64,000 nucleotides of DNA from Thermotogota bacterium (GCA_030550515.1 JAUQPE010000024.1:1-64000); one strand, 5' to 3'; positions 9,212 to 18,286 are shown, numbered from the stretch's first letter. A program made the numbers and translations. Notes: generated from the letters alone by a model not told the origin.

Positions 9212-9939
9212 AGAGCTTACTTGGGATAGTCGTCTTCGTGATGATCTGGCAACTCTTGCACCTTCTCTTTCCCTCCTCTTTGGTGCTTCCAAGCCCGTTC
9301 GAAACCTTCGTCACCCTGACCAGAGTCATGAGCAGGGTGACTCTTTTGGCCATTCTCAGCACACTTTGGAAAGGCCTGCTCGCCATGTCTTTGGTTATCC
9401 TCGTAGGCCTTCCTTTGGGTTTCCTTATGGGCATCAACGAGAGCGTCTACGAATTCTTGAGACCCATCGTGACGGTGGTGCAAGTGATACCTGTGGTGTC
9501 TTGGCTTGCGGTGGTCATATTCCTGTGGGGTATTGGATGGAAAGGACCTGTGGTGATCACGTTTCTTGCGTTACTCCCAATCGCTGTGTTCAACACCGCG
9601 TCTGGCGTGAAGAGTGTGGACAGAAGACTTCTCGAGGTCATGAGGGTCTACAGGGTACCAAAGGGAAAGGTCTTCAGGTACGTTTACCTCGGTTCCTTAC
9701 TGCCTTTCGTTGTCTCGATACTGGACGTTTGTGTCGGGAACGTTTGGAAAACCATATTGATGGCCGAGTTCCTGTGCGGTAACAGTGGCCTAGGAGTGCT
9801 GATCTCTTGGGCCAGACAGTACGTAGACGTTCCAAGAGTCTACGCGCTTACGATACTGGCGGTGGCATTGGGTATCGCTTCTGAAAGGATTCTGAGGGTC
9901 TTCACAAAGAGGATGAGGGAGAGATGGGGGCTCTACTGA
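9208..9939 (+). CDS. ABC transporter permease, SsuC/TauC-like
   Basis: Inner-membrane channel of 243 residues with about six hydrophobic segments (near 5-22, 45-75, 85-110, 120-135, 170-190, 205-225) and an EAA-type loop EVMRVYRVPKGKVFRYVYLG near 150 that would dock on the ATPase. BPD_transp_1 fold by pattern. It overlaps the receptor gene by four bases and the ATPase gene by 16. Confidence 0.88.
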   Translation: MKSLLGIVVFVMIWQLLHLLFPSSLVLPSPFETFVTLTRVMSRVTLLAILSTLWKGLLAMSLVILVGLPLGFLMGINESVYEFLRPIVTVVQVIPVVSWLAVVIFLWGIGWKGPVVITFLALLPIAVFNTASGVKSVDRRLLEVMRVYRVPKGKVFRYVYLGSLLPFVVSILDVCVGNVWKTILMAEFLCGNSGLGVLISWARQYVDVPRVYALTILAVALGIASERILRVFTKRMRERWGLY

Positions 9940-10619
9940 GGGTCGTAAGACTCAGGAAGGCCTTTGGGAGGGTGACGGTGATAGATGGTTGGGATCTCGA
10001 GGTGGAGGAAGGAGAGAGGGTAGCCATACTGGGGCCGTCCGGTTGCGGCAAGACGACCTTCTTGAGGATAGTGGCGGGCATCGAGAAGAACTACGAAGGG
10101 GAAGTCACCCTTAAGGCAGAGAGAATCGGTTACGCCTTCCAAGAGCCCAGGTTGATCCCGTGGATCACGGTTGTGGAGAACCTGCGTTTGGTCAGAGATG
10201 AACCGTCGAAGATAGCGGAGCTTCTTGCCGAATTTGACCTCGAAGGCTTTGAGAAATTTTATCCCTGGCAGATCAGCGAAGGCATGAGACAGAGGGTAAA
10301 CCTGGCGAGGGCCCTACTGTTTGAACCTGATCTTTTGCTCCTGGACGAACCGTTCGATGCCTTGGACTTGAAGACGAAGATAAAGGTGATGGAGCACATC
10401 GTTTGGAAGTGGAAAGAAAAGCGATTTTCCATGGTGTTCGTCACCCACAACCTGAAAGAGGCCCTCTTTCTGGCCGACCGCATCCTCATAGTCTCAGGTA
10501 GGCCGACCAGGATACTCGACGAGTTCGTTGTGAAAGAGCGTCCCTCGAGTTTCCTCGACGAAGGCATATCGAAGATGGAACAGGAACTGACGAGGAGGAT
10601 CCTCAACCTACTTCGATGA
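9924..10619 (+). CDS. ABC transporter ATPase with divergent signature motif
   Basis: Energises the importer; 231 residues. Walker A GPSGCGKTT near 38, Q-loop AFQEPRLIPW, Walker B LLLLDEPFDALD and H-loop VTHNLKEA are all normal. The signature is ISEGMRQRV where most relatives read LSGGQRQRV; the serine and second glycine positions are kept, so activity is plausible. Its 3' end overlaps the convergent recG gene by 17 bases, so any terminator must lie inside a coding region. Confidence 0.9.
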   Translation: MGALLRVVRLRKAFGRVTVIDGWDLEVEEGERVAILGPSGCGKTTFLRIVAGIEKNYEGEVTLKAERIGYAFQEPRLIPWITVVENLRLVRDEPSKIAELLAEFDLEGFEKFYPWQISEGMRQRVNLARALLFEPDLLLLDEPFDALDLKTKIKVMEHIVWKWKEKRFSMVFVTHNLKEALFLADRILIVSGRPTRILDEFVVKERPSSFLDEGISKMEQELTRRILNLLR

Positions 10620-12894
10620 GTTTGAACTCCTCCGAAAGCTTGACGTTTTCGATATCGATTTCTTTGACGTCTTCCCTAGCCCAAGAGAGCAACCTCATGT
10701 CCTCGTAGAGGTTCACGACCTTGAACCCGGAAAGCCCGTGCTGGCGGACCCCGAAGAACTCACCTGGTCCCCTCAGCTTGAGGTCGTACTCCGCTATCTT
10801 GAAACCGTCCGTCGTAGACGCAAAGAACCTGAGCCTCTCCATCGCCTCCTCACCCAACTCTCCGACCACGAGGAAGCAGTACGCCTCTTGTCCGCTCCTT
10901 CCGACCCTTCCCCTCAACTGGTGAAGCTGTGCCAGGCCAAACCTTTCTGGATTCTCTATCACCATGACGTTCGCTCTGGGGACGTCTATACCGACTTCTA
11001 TCACGGTGGTGGAAACCAAGATATCGTACCTACCTTCCGCAAACTCCATCATCACACGATCTTTCTCTTCCTGCGTCAACCTTCCGTGCATCAACCCCAC
11101 CTTGAACTCGGGAAAGACTTTCTTCGAGAGGTACTCGTACATCTCGGTGGCGGCTTTGGCGTTGAGCTTCTCGGACTCCTCTATGAGTGGGTAAACTATG
11201 AAAGCTTGACCACCCTTTCTCACTTCTTCTCTCACGAACTCGTAGACCTCGTCCACTCTGTCGATGGACACCAGGGCCGTCTTCACTTCTTTCCTACCAG
11301 GGGGCATCTCGTCTATCACGGATATGTCCAGGTCTCCGTATATGGTGAGGGCCAAACTCCGTGGGATGGGAGTGGCGCTCATCACGAGCGTGTCGACCAC
11401 TCTCCCCTTGTTCATCAAGGTCTCTCTCTGTCTGACGCCGAACCTGTGCTGTTCGTCGATGATCACCAACCCCAGGTTCTTGAAGTGGACGTCTTCTTGT
11501 ATTAGAGCATGCGTTCCGAAAACAATGTCCACCTGTCCGTTCCTCAAACCCGCTTTTATCTTCTCTTTCTCGGCTGGGGATGTGGCCCCTATCAACAAGG
11601 CCACGTTTATCCCAAACCTAGAGAAGGCCTCTGACGTACGTCTGAAGTGTTGGATGGCGAGAATGGAAGTTGGGACCATGAATGCCGCCTGATAACCCGC
11701 CTCGTAGTTGTCCAAGAGGGCGAGCTGGGCCACCACTGTCTTTCCTGACCCCACGTCACCTTGAAGCAACCTATTCATCGGTTTTGGTGACATCATGTCG
11801 TTTCTGATCTCCACGTGTACCCTCTTTTGTGCAGCGGTAAGCTCGAAAGGGAGGGAAGCGATGAATTCTCTCGCCAACCTTCCCTCCACTTTCTTCGCTA
11901 TCCCTCCCAGTTTCTCTCTTTCCTTTCTCACCTTGTAGAAGGCAAGTTGTATGTGGAACAACTCCTCGTACGCCAACCTCTCTCTAGCCTTTTTGAGGTG
12001 GTACACGGTCTTGGGAAAATGCATGCCGTAGTAGGCGCTTCGTATGTCCAAAAGTTTCCTCTTCTTCAGGATCACCTCCGGTAACGTCTCTTCCAGAGCA
12101 CAGCATAGCTGTACAATGTTGTCTTCCATTATCCTCCTGATCTGTTTCTGGGATATACCGTTCGTGAGCCTGTATATCGGCAGAATCCTTCGAACGAAAT
12201 CTTTCTCAGCCGGCAGGACTTCTGGGTTCAACATTTCGTACTGTCCGTAGAAACCAGTTCTCACGGTTCCCGTCACGAACACCTCTTTTCCGACGTGTTC
12301 GGAAAGTTGATCGTAGAGGAAGTCCTGGTTGAACCACTTGAGCAGTATTTGGAAGATCCCGTCCACCAGTATTCCAACCAAAAGGCTCATATTCTGGATC
12401 CTCTTCTTTTCGAGTTTTATCAATTTCCCTGTTGTTGTGACTTTCTCTCCAGGCCTCACGTCCTTCAACTTCCATACCTTCCTCCTATCCTCGTAGTCCC
12501 TCGGAAAGAACTCCAAGAGGTCCCTGAGTGTTTCCACGTCGAACCTTTTCAGGAGTTTCTTCCTGTTCGGTCCCACACCTTTCGCGTACTGGACGTCCTT
12601 TGAGAGGTCAAGAGGTGTACAACTCCCGCAATCTGGACGCGCTATCAGGTACCAATCGCGCAACTTTTCCACCATGTCCAGCGAGTATTTGATGCGGATC
12701 GTCCTCCTCTTTTCTGGAAGGTTAGGGATCTCCTTGACGTAGTTCAGGAAGGCCTCCAACTTTTCCTTAAGGCCGGGGTCACCCAAGAAAGGATCATCGA
12801 GTTTTGCATAGAGCTCCTCAATCCTAGGGATCTCCCCTTCTTTTTTGAGTATCTCCTCCACTTTCTCGAGGAATTCCTCGAGAAGGAGAGTCAC
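10603..12894 (-). CDS. recG: ATP-dependent DNA helicase RecG
   Basis: Remodels stalled forks and Holliday junctions. The 763-residue protein has a long N-terminal helical extension characteristic of Thermotoga RecG, a wedge/OB domain (about 115-275), and SF2 helicase lobes with Walker A GDVGSGKTVV, the DEQH box (VIIDEQHRFG), SATPIPRS, and motif VI near QLRGRVGRSGQ. The GTG at 12894 follows GAGGTGA by six bases; a TTG one codon earlier is also possible. It is the last gene of the pfkA-recG run and overlaps the ABC ATPase gene tail to tail. Confidence 0.96.
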   Translation of the reverse strand: MTLLLEEFLEKVEEILKKEGEIPRIEELYAKLDDPFLGDPGLKEKLEAFLNYVKEIPNLPEKRRTIRIKYSLDMVEKLRDWYLIARPDCGSCTPLDLSKDVQYAKGVGPNRKKLLKRFDVETLRDLLEFFPRDYEDRRKVWKLKDVRPGEKVTTTGKLIKLEKKRIQNMSLLVGILVDGIFQILLKWFNQDFLYDQLSEHVGKEVFVTGTVRTGFYGQYEMLNPEVLPAEKDFVRRILPIYRLTNGISQKQIRRIMEDNIVQLCCALEETLPEVILKKRKLLDIRSAYYGMHFPKTVYHLKKARERLAYEELFHIQLAFYKVRKEREKLGGIAKKVEGRLAREFIASLPFELTAAQKRVHVEIRNDMMSPKPMNRLLQGDVGSGKTVVAQLALLDNYEAGYQAAFMVPTSILAIQHFRRTSEAFSRFGINVALLIGATSPAEKEKIKAGLRNGQVDIVFGTHALIQEDVHFKNLGLVIIDEQHRFGVRQRETLMNKGRVVDTLVMSATPIPRSLALTIYGDLDISVIDEMPPGRKEVKTALVSIDRVDEVYEFVREEVRKGGQAFIVYPLIEESEKLNAKAATEMYEYLSKKVFPEFKVGLMHGRLTQEEKDRVMMEFAEGRYDILVSTTVIEVGIDVPRANVMVIENPERFGLAQLHQLRGRVGRSGQEAYCFLVVGELGEEAMERLRFFASTTDGFKIAEYDLKLRGPGEFFGVRQHGLSGFKVVNLYEDMRLLSWAREDVKEIDIENVKLSEEFKLIEVG

Positions 12895-12900
12895 CAAACT

Positions 12901-13008
12901 TCACCTCATCATGGAAGAGATGAGACGATAAACTTGAAGAGAAACGAACAAGACGACGATCAAGATGAAGATGGAAAACAAAAGGATAAACCCTCTATTC
13001 TTCGACAT
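12901..13008 (-). CDS. Small single-pass membrane peptide, 35 residues, unknown
   Basis: Between hpt and recG on the minus strand an ATG opens a 35-codon frame ending in TGA. The peptide starts MSKNRG, continues with a strongly hydrophobic stretch (about residues 7-26, rich in I, L, V and F) and ends with a short basic tail (YRLISSMMR). It overlaps the hpt stop by 14 bases, and its TGA forms part of the recG ribosome site, so it fills the gap almost exactly. No clear ribosome site precedes it; coupling to hpt is likely. I do not recognise a family. Evidence is the intact frame, the membrane-like composition and the tight fit. Confidence 0.55.
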   Translation of the reverse strand: MSKNRGFILLFSIFILIVVLFVSLQVYRLISSMMR

Positions 13009-13507
13009 AACCGATGAACGGGAGGTTCCTGTACCTTTCGTTGTAATCCAAACCGTACCCGATGAGGAACACGTTTCCTACCTTGAACCCCACGAAATCG
13101 AGTTTCACTCCGTGGTCATGAACGGTTTTTTCTATGAGACTCACAATTTTGAGATCCTTTGGATTTTGCTTTTTGAGCTGTTTCACGATGTGTTGAAGCG
13201 TGAGGCCTGTGTCCACGATGTCTTCGACAAGGAGGACGTACTCGTTCTGGATGGGCTCATCGATCCAGTACTTCACCTGCAATCTACCCGTCGAAGCGGT
13301 TCCTTGGTAGCTAGAAACGTGGATGAACGAGTACTTGACGTTCATGTTCAAGTTCAAAACGAGATCGCTGAAGAAGTGAACGGAACCTTTCAGGATGCAG
13401 ATGGCGTGGATCGTGTCCGTCTTGTCTCGGTAGTAGTCTTCTATCTCCCTCGCCAACTCTTCCACGCGCTTTCTCAGGGTCTCCTGGTCGATCAGCACTT
13501 TTACCAT
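12995..13507 (-). CDS. hpt: Hypoxanthine phosphoribosyltransferase
   Basis: Purine salvage: transfers phosphoribose from PRPP to hypoxanthine or guanine. The 170 residues hold the PRPP-binding motif VLLVEDIVDTGLTL near 91-104, the SFIHVSSYQG loop and a C-terminal FLIGYGLDYNERYRNLPFIG typical of the family. ATG start with GAGGTG upstream, two bases after the stop of the MBL hydrolase gene. Confidence 0.95.
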   Translation of the reverse strand: MVKVLIDQETLRKRVEELAREIEDYYRDKTDTIHAICILKGSVHFFSDLVLNLNMNVKYSFIHVSSYQGTASTGRLQVKYWIDEPIQNEYVLLVEDIVDTGLTLQHIVKQLKKQNPKDLKIVSLIEKTVHDHGVKLDFVGFKVGNVFLIGYGLDYNERYRNLPFIGYVEE

Positions 13508-13509
13508 CG

Positions 13510-14133
13510 CTACACCTCCATCACCATCACCTTTTCCTCCCTCGGTTTTTCGAAGAACTCCAGGGTCTTTCCTGCCCTTTCGTATCCTTCGAAGAGTTTC
13601 AAGAAGTCGTCGACGGGGAGGAGGTTGAACTTCAGGTACCTGGTCTTGTAATGCATGGGGATCGTCACGGTGGGTTTTATAAGGTTCACCACTTCCCTCG
13701 CTTCTTTTGGACCTATGGTGAACGTTCCTCCCACGGGGACAAGGAGCACGTCCACTTCTCCAATGGATCTCACCTGATCGTTGGTGGGCACGTGCCCGAG
13801 ATCACCCAAGTGACAAACCCTCATACCCTCTCCTTCGAAGACGAACACGATGTTTTTACCTCTCTCTCGTCCAGATTTCGTATCGTGATAAGTTTCGATA
13901 CCCTTCACCTTGACTTTTCCGATCTCGTACTCTCCCGCTTCTTTGATCAGCCTGAAATTCCCTCTCACCAAGTGATGGGCGTTGTGATCGAAATGTTGAT
14001 GACTCTCCGTAACCACATCGGCGGTGACGTTCGGAATGGGATATCCCACGGTTTCGTCGAACGGATCGGTGACGATCCTTATCCCTTCCATCTCTATGAG
14101 AAAACACGCGTGACCAAACCAGGTGATCTTCAT
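13510..14133 (-). CDS. Metallo-beta-lactamase-fold hydrolase (UlaG-like)
   Basis: A 207-residue cytosolic metal hydrolase. The metal motif HxHxDH reads as HQHFDH near residue 46; further ligands are probably in CHLGDLGH (near 112) and MHYKTRY (near 167). The sequence begins MKITWFGHACFLIE, the usual start of the UlaG/L-ascorbate-lactonase-like branch. Substrate unknown. It lies between pyk and hpt in the minus-strand operon. Confidence 0.87.
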   Translation of the reverse strand: MKITWFGHACFLIEMEGIRIVTDPFDETVGYPIPNVTADVVTESHQHFDHNAHHLVRGNFRLIKEAGEYEIGKVKVKGIETYHDTKSGRERGKNIVFVFEGEGMRVCHLGDLGHVPTNDQVRSIGEVDVLLVPVGGTFTIGPKEAREVVNLIKPTVTIPMHYKTRYLKFNLLPVDDFLKLFEGYERAGKTLEFFEKPREEKVMVMEV

Positions 14134-14146
14134 AAGGGTCCCCCCT

Positions 14147-15547
14147 TCACTCCACCCTCAGCACCCTGATGGTGTTCGTGGCTCCCACCTTACCGGGAGT
14201 TCCGGAGGTGATCAGGATCAGATCCCCCGTTCTCAAAAATCCCATTCCCTTCAACTTTTCGATCCCGTTCATCACGAACTCCAACTCCTGTTCACGGCTT
14301 TCCACAAGCATAGGATAAGTGTTTCGCACGATTGAGAGCTTGTAGTAAGTTTGGAGGTTCGGTGTCAAAGCGAAGATAGGAGATTTCAAATTGTGTTTCG
14401 ACATGCGGGCAGCGGTGCAACCGGAGATGGTTGGGGTGACGATCGCGGTGGGTTTCAAAATTTCTGCCAGTTGCCAACACGCCTTCGAAATCGCCTCGGA
14501 AACATCTTCCATCTTGGTGTCGTACGTTCTGAAGTATTCCAACCTCTTTTCCGCTTCAACAGCCACCCTGTTCAAGACTCCTATGGCTTCCAACGGGAAG
14601 TTCCCCACTGCAGTTTCAGCTGTGAGCAAGAGGGCATCCGCTCCATCGAATATCGCGTTGGCAATGTCCGTGACCTCGGCCCGAGTCGGATAAGGGTTGT
14701 TGAGCATGGACTCCAGAATCTGGGTGGCCACTATGACCGGTTTGGAATACTCCTTGGAAAGCCTTATAATCTCCTTCTGAACGATCGGTACCTCTTCCAC
14801 AGGTACTTCGACTCCAAGGTCTCCCCTCGCCACCATCACCGCATCGCTCACTTTGATTATCTCTTCCAAGTTTTCCAGAGCTTTCTTGGTTTCTATCTTG
14901 GAGATCACAGCGATATCTTTGCCGTACTTTCTTATCTCTTCTTTCGCTTTAACGACATCTTCAGCCTTTCTGACGAAAGAGAGAGCGAAGAATTCTACGT
15001 CATGAAGTACACCCAATTTTATGAACTCCCTATCTCTGTCCGTGAGAGATTCCACAGAGAGATCGACGCCTGGAACGTTAACTCCTTGCCTGTGTGAGAT
15101 CTTTCCCCCCACTTTCACCAAGGTTTTCACTTCTCTCCCGCTGGCCTCCAACACCTCCAGGACAATCTCCCCATCCTTTATGAGTATCTTGTCTCCCCTC
15201 TTCACGTCCTTGGGAAGTGTCCGCAAGTTGACGGAGAGGACTCTCTCGTTCCCTAAAACTTCCTCCGTTGTTAAGATCAACTCCTGACCACTTTTAAGGA
15301 ACACTTCGTCTTTTTCGAGCGCGCCGGTTCTCACTTTTGGTCCCGCGAGATCCATCAGGATCGAAACGGGAAGTCCTTTCTTTTCTCTCAACTTTTTTAT
15401 CTTCAGGATCCTCTGCTCGTGCTCGTTCCAGTCGCCGTGGGACGTGTTCAACCTGAAGGAATTGACCCCCATGTCCATCATCTTTTCTATCATCTCGTAA
15501 CTTTCCGTCCTGGGTCCCACAGTGCAGACGATCTTGGTCTTCCTCAC
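14147..15547 (-). CDS. pyk: Pyruvate kinase
   Basis: Last step of glycolysis: phosphoenolpyruvate plus ADP to pyruvate and ATP. The 466-residue protein has the N-terminal CTVGPRTESY, substrate loop RLNTSHGD, the active-site lysine region ISKIETKKALENL, the metal/PEP motif VARGDLGVEVP and the signature LTAETAVG; C-terminal regulatory domain present. GTG at 15547 is chosen for its GAGGTGA ribosome site; a GTG at 15556 would add three residues. It directly follows pfkA, so two committed glycolytic steps share one transcript. Confidence 0.95.
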   Translation of the reverse strand: MRKTKIVCTVGPRTESYEMIEKMMDMGVNSFRLNTSHGDWNEHEQRILKIKKLREKKGLPVSILMDLAGPKVRTGALEKDEVFLKSGQELILTTEEVLGNERVLSVNLRTLPKDVKRGDKILIKDGEIVLEVLEASGREVKTLVKVGGKISHRQGVNVPGVDLSVESLTDRDREFIKLGVLHDVEFFALSFVRKAEDVVKAKEEIRKYGKDIAVISKIETKKALENLEEIIKVSDAVMVARGDLGVEVPVEEVPIVQKEIIRLSKEYSKPVIVATQILESMLNNPYPTRAEVTDIANAIFDGADALLLTAETAVGNFPLEAIGVLNRVAVEAEKRLEYFRTYDTKMEDVSEAISKACWQLAEILKPTAIVTPTISGCTAARMSKHNLKSPIFALTPNLQTYYKLSIVRNTYPMLVESREQELEFVMNGIEKLKGMGFLRTGDLILITSGTPGKVGATNTIRVLRVE

Positions 15548-15557
15548 ACCCCTCACC

Positions 15558-16520
15558 TCACGAGAGGAGATACGCCAACTCGTAAAGCCTCAGATCAAGC
15601 TTTTTCTTGGTCGAAAGAACGTTTGCAAGGGGAACCCTCACGTACTCCGTGCCCTGCAAGGCTATCATCGTGTCGACCTCTCCTTCCAACAGCGCGTTGA
15701 CCGCCTCCACTCCCATGCGCAGCGCCAATTCCCTGTCGAAGAACGTTGGTACGCCACCCCTCTGTATGTGACCAAGGATCGTGATCCTGGTCTCGTAACC
15801 GATCTTGTATTCCAAGTGCCTCGCGACGGTGTAAGCGCTTGCGGAACCCTCCGCAACCACTATTATACAGTTGATCTTACCTCTCTTCCTCTCCTCCAGT
15901 ATTCTCTCGGCCAGCTGGGAGTAGTCAACGGGAACTTCGGGTATTATCACGGCTTCTGCTCCAGTTGTGAGCCCAGCCATGAGCGCTATGTAACCGGAGT
16001 TTCTGCCCATCACCTCGACGATAAAGGCCCTTTCATGGGAACTAGCAGTATCCTTCAACTTCTGGATGGCGTCTATCACGGTGTTCAAGCAGGTGTCAAC
16101 GCCTATGCTCTTGTCGGTGTAACTTATGTCGTTGTCGATGGAGGCGGGGATACCGACGACTGGTATCTTGTGCTCTTCGTAGAGCAAGTGCGCACCTGTG
16201 AGGCTTCCTTCACCGCCTATGACCACGAGACCTTCGGCTCCAAGCTCCTTGAACTTCTTCGCGGCCCTTGCCCTTCCAGCTTCTGTTTTGAATTCTTCGC
16301 ATCGCGACGTTCTCAGGATGGTTCCACCCTTTTCTGTTATACCCGAAACGTCTTTGTATTCGAGTTTCACGAAGTCACCGTCTATGAGGCCTGCGTAGCC
16401 TCTCCTGACACCTATCACTTCGAGGCCTTTCTTCACACCGTACCTCACCACCGCCCTTATCGCGGCGTTCATTCCAGGAGCGTCTCCTCCACTCGTCAAG
16501 ACAGCGACTCTTTTCATCAA
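15558..16520 (-). CDS. pfkA: ATP-dependent 6-phosphofructokinase
   Basis: Phosphorylates fructose-6-phosphate. 320 residues, with [15 protein letters not shown] at the N-terminus, GGEGSLTG near 103, catalytic PASIDNDI near 125 and the effector/substrate stretch [10 protein letters not shown]. The small residues in these loops (G after GGE, A before SIDND) point to ATP rather than pyrophosphate as donor; PPi enzymes have D and K there. The usual GGDGS is GGEGS, as I recall for T. maritima. First gene of the minus operon, with AGGAGGG before the ATG pair at 16520/16517. Confidence 0.95.
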   Translation of the reverse strand: MMKRVAVLTSGGDAPGMNAAIRAVVRYGVKKGLEVIGVRRGYAGLIDGDFVKLEYKDVSGITEKGGTILRTSRCEEFKTEAGRARAAKKFKELGAEGLVVIGGEGSLTGAHLLYEEHKIPVVGIPASIDNDISYTDKSIGVDTCLNTVIDAIQKLKDTASSHERAFIVEVMGRNSGYIALMAGLTTGAEAVIIPEVPVDYSQLAERILEERKRGKINCIIVVAEGSASAYTVARHLEYKIGYETRITILGHIQRGGVPTFFDRELALRMGVEAVNALLEGEVDTMIALQGTEYVRVPLANVLSTKKKLDLRLYELAYLLS

Positions 16521-16556
16521 TCTTTCCCTCCTCCTCGCATCTTTTTCCTTTACCTT

Positions 16557-16585
16557 TTGATTATAAAATAGCGCTGGTGTAAAAT
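16557..16585 (+). promoter_or_regulatory. Predicted promoter of the glycine operon
   Basis: TTGATT (16557-16562) and TAAAAT (16580-16585) are separated by 17 bases, a good sigma-A type promoter. The start site would fall near 16592, only about 20 bases before the first gene, leaving no room for a glycine riboswitch. Confidence 0.6.
16560..16565 (-). promoter_or_regulatory. Predicted pfkA promoter -10
   Basis: A perfect TATAAT on the minus strand, about 40 bases before the pfkA start, with a weak -35. It overlaps the -35 of the opposite glycine-operon promoter, so the two could compete for polymerase. Confidence 0.5.
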
Positions 16586-16610
16586 CATCTGTCGAGGAGG
16601 TTTCAATGAT

Positions 16611-16823
16611 TTGAACTGGGTGACCATCTTCGAAGGTAGAATGCCCGAGGTAAAATTGATAGAGGAAATTTTGAAAGACGAAGACATTCCTTTTGTAACA
16701 GAAGTCGCAGATGAGATCACCCCAGCTGCGATTTTTGGGTTCTCCGCAATCTTCAGGGTGATGGTTCCGGAAGACAGATACGAGGACGCGAAGAAAGCTT
16801 TGGAAATGAGGGATTCACCATGA
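16611..16823 (+). CDS. DUF2007 family small protein
   Basis: A 70-residue protein matching the pattern of DUF2007 (putative signal-transducing, PII-like small domain): [21 protein letters not shown], then an [18 protein letters not shown] ending. Function unknown. Translation seems to start at TTG 16611, nine bases after AGGAGGT; a closer ATG at 16606 reads only two codons before a stop that overlaps this TTG. Its end overlaps gcvT by four bases, so it is the leading gene of the glycine operon. Confidence 0.75.
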   Translation: MNWVTIFEGRMPEVKLIEEILKDEDIPFVTEVADEITPAAIFGFSAIFRVMVPEDRYEDAKKALEMRDSP

Positions 16824-17911
16824 AGAAAACCCCTCTCCACGATGAACACGTGTCTCTCGGAGCAAAGATGGTGGAATTCGCCGGTTGGCACATGCCACTT
16901 TACTATTCCTCAGTTTTCGACGAAGTCACGGCTGTGAGGAAGACGGTGGGACTCTTCGATGTGTCACACATGGGAGAAATCCTCGTGGAAGGGCCGGACA
17001 CGGAAAGATTCGTGGACTTCCTGGTAACTGGTGATTTCTCCTCCCTTCCTGTCGGGAAGGCCATGTACACTCTCATCTGCAACGAAAAAGGCGGAATCGT
17101 CGACGATCTGGTGGTGTACAAACTGGATCGAGAAGTGGCGCTTGCGGTGGTCAACGCGGCAAACACGGAGAAAGATTTTGCGTGGTTTGAGAAGTTCTCG
17201 AAACCCTTCAGAGTCGAGTTGAGGGACGAGTCGGATCATACCATCCTCCTCGCCTTTCAAGGTCCCTTTGCGCAGGAGATACTCCAAAAAACGACAAGCG
17301 TGAACCTCGACAGCATCCCTTATTACGGTTTCACGCACGGTCACGTCGATGGAATCCCTGTCCTGATCTCTCGCACGGGTTACACGGGAGAAGACGGTTT
17401 CGAACTCATGACGTCCAGCGACCACGCCGTGAGCCTTTGGCGGGTTCTCCTCTCCTTGGCAAAAGAAAACGGAGGAAGACCGGCAGGACTCGGAGCCAGA
17501 GACGTGTGCAGGCTCGAAGCCTCTTACCTCTTGTACGGTGAGGACATGAACGAGGAGACGAACCCATTCGAGGTGGGCCTTTCATGGGTTGTGAAACTCG
17601 AAAAGGGAGATTTTGTGGGCAGAGAGGTTCTTTTGGAGCTTAAAGAAAAGAACCAGAGAAGATCCGTCGCCATCGTTCTGGAAGGGAAAAGGATCGCGAG
17701 GAAAGGATACAAAGTCTTCAAGGACGGGTTGGAAGTTGGTTTCGTCACGAGTGGAACCTATTCTCCCACTTTAGAGAGATCGATCGCTTTGGCCATCGTC
17801 TCGAACAACGTGAGAGTGGGTGATACAATAGAGGTGGCCTTCAGGGAAGGAACCGTGAGAGGTGAAGTGGTGAGAAAACCATTCTACAGGGGTAGTGTAA
17901 GGAGGGATTGA
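16820..17911 (+). CDS. gcvT: Glycine cleavage system T protein (aminomethyltransferase)
   Basis: Transfers the methylene group from aminomethyl-lipoyl-GcvH to tetrahydrofolate, releasing ammonia. 363 residues, full length: N-terminal LHDEHVSLGAKMVEFAGW, folate-binding DVSHMGEI near 52, GYTGEDGFEL near 190 and LGARDVCRLEASYLLYG near 225. ATGA overlap with the DUF2007 gene; GcvH follows two bases after the stop. Confidence 0.97.
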   Translation: MKKTPLHDEHVSLGAKMVEFAGWHMPLYYSSVFDEVTAVRKTVGLFDVSHMGEILVEGPDTERFVDFLVTGDFSSLPVGKAMYTLICNEKGGIVDDLVVYKLDREVALAVVNAANTEKDFAWFEKFSKPFRVELRDESDHTILLAFQGPFAQEILQKTTSVNLDSIPYYGFTHGHVDGIPVLISRTGYTGEDGFELMTSSDHAVSLWRVLLSLAKENGGRPAGLGARDVCRLEASYLLYGEDMNEETNPFEVGLSWVVKLEKGDFVGREVLLELKEKNQRRSVAIVLEGKRIARKGYKVFKDGLEVGFVTSGTYSPTLERSIALAIVSNNVRVGDTIEVAFREGTVRGEVVRKPFYRGSVRRD

Positions 17912-17913
17912 GG

Positions 17914-18285
17914 ATGAAAAAATACACGAAAACCCATGAGTGGATTTCTGTGGAAGGTGACGTCGCGGTTGTTGGGATAACCGATCACGCTCAGGAAAAG
18001 CTGGGAGACGTCGTGTACGTGAACCTGCCCGCGGTTGGAAAAACCGTGAAAAAGGGAGAAGTCTTGGCGACCATCGAATCGGTGAAGAGCGCGGCGGATG
18101 TCTACGCACCGGTGAGTGGGGAAGTCACCGAAGTGAACGATCGATTGCGCTCAGAGCCAGAACTGGTGAACAAGAGCCCGGAAGGTGAAGGGTGGTTGGT
18201 CAAGATGAAGGTGTTCGACCTCGGAGAGTTGAACGATCTGCTCGATGAGCCCGCTTACAGGAAGTTCTGCGAAGAGGAGGGTTGA
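17914..18285 (+). CDS. gcvH: Glycine cleavage system H protein
   Basis: Lipoyl carrier that shuttles the aminomethyl group between P, T and L proteins. 123 residues with the lipoylation site [12 protein letters not shown], target lysine about K58. ATG at 17914 has AGGAGG eight bases upstream; a TTG two codons earlier is too close to that site. Needs lipoylation: the only candidate lipoyl-making enzyme in this window is the radical SAM protein at 48552-49409. Confidence 0.96.
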   Translation: MKKYTKTHEWISVEGDVAVVGITDHAQEKLGDVVYVNLPAVGKTVKKGEVLATIESVKSAADVYAPVSGEVTEVNDRLRSEPELVNKSPEGEGWLVKMKVFDLGELNDLLDEPAYRKFCEEEG

Positions 18286-18286
18286 G

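Noticed and set aside
13651-15097. Long plus-strand open frames opposite the MBL hydrolase and pyk genes
   Set aside because: Compositional shadows of strong genes on the other strand, with no ribosome sites or protein-like features.
15558-16520. Pyrophosphate-dependent phosphofructokinase
   Set aside because: The donor-specificity positions carry small residues (GGEGS, PASIDND) instead of the Asp and Lys expected in PPi enzymes.
16586-16610. Glycine riboswitch before gcvT
   Set aside because: Only about 20 bases separate the predicted transcription start from the first gene, far too few for a glycine aptamer, and none of its conserved helices is visible.
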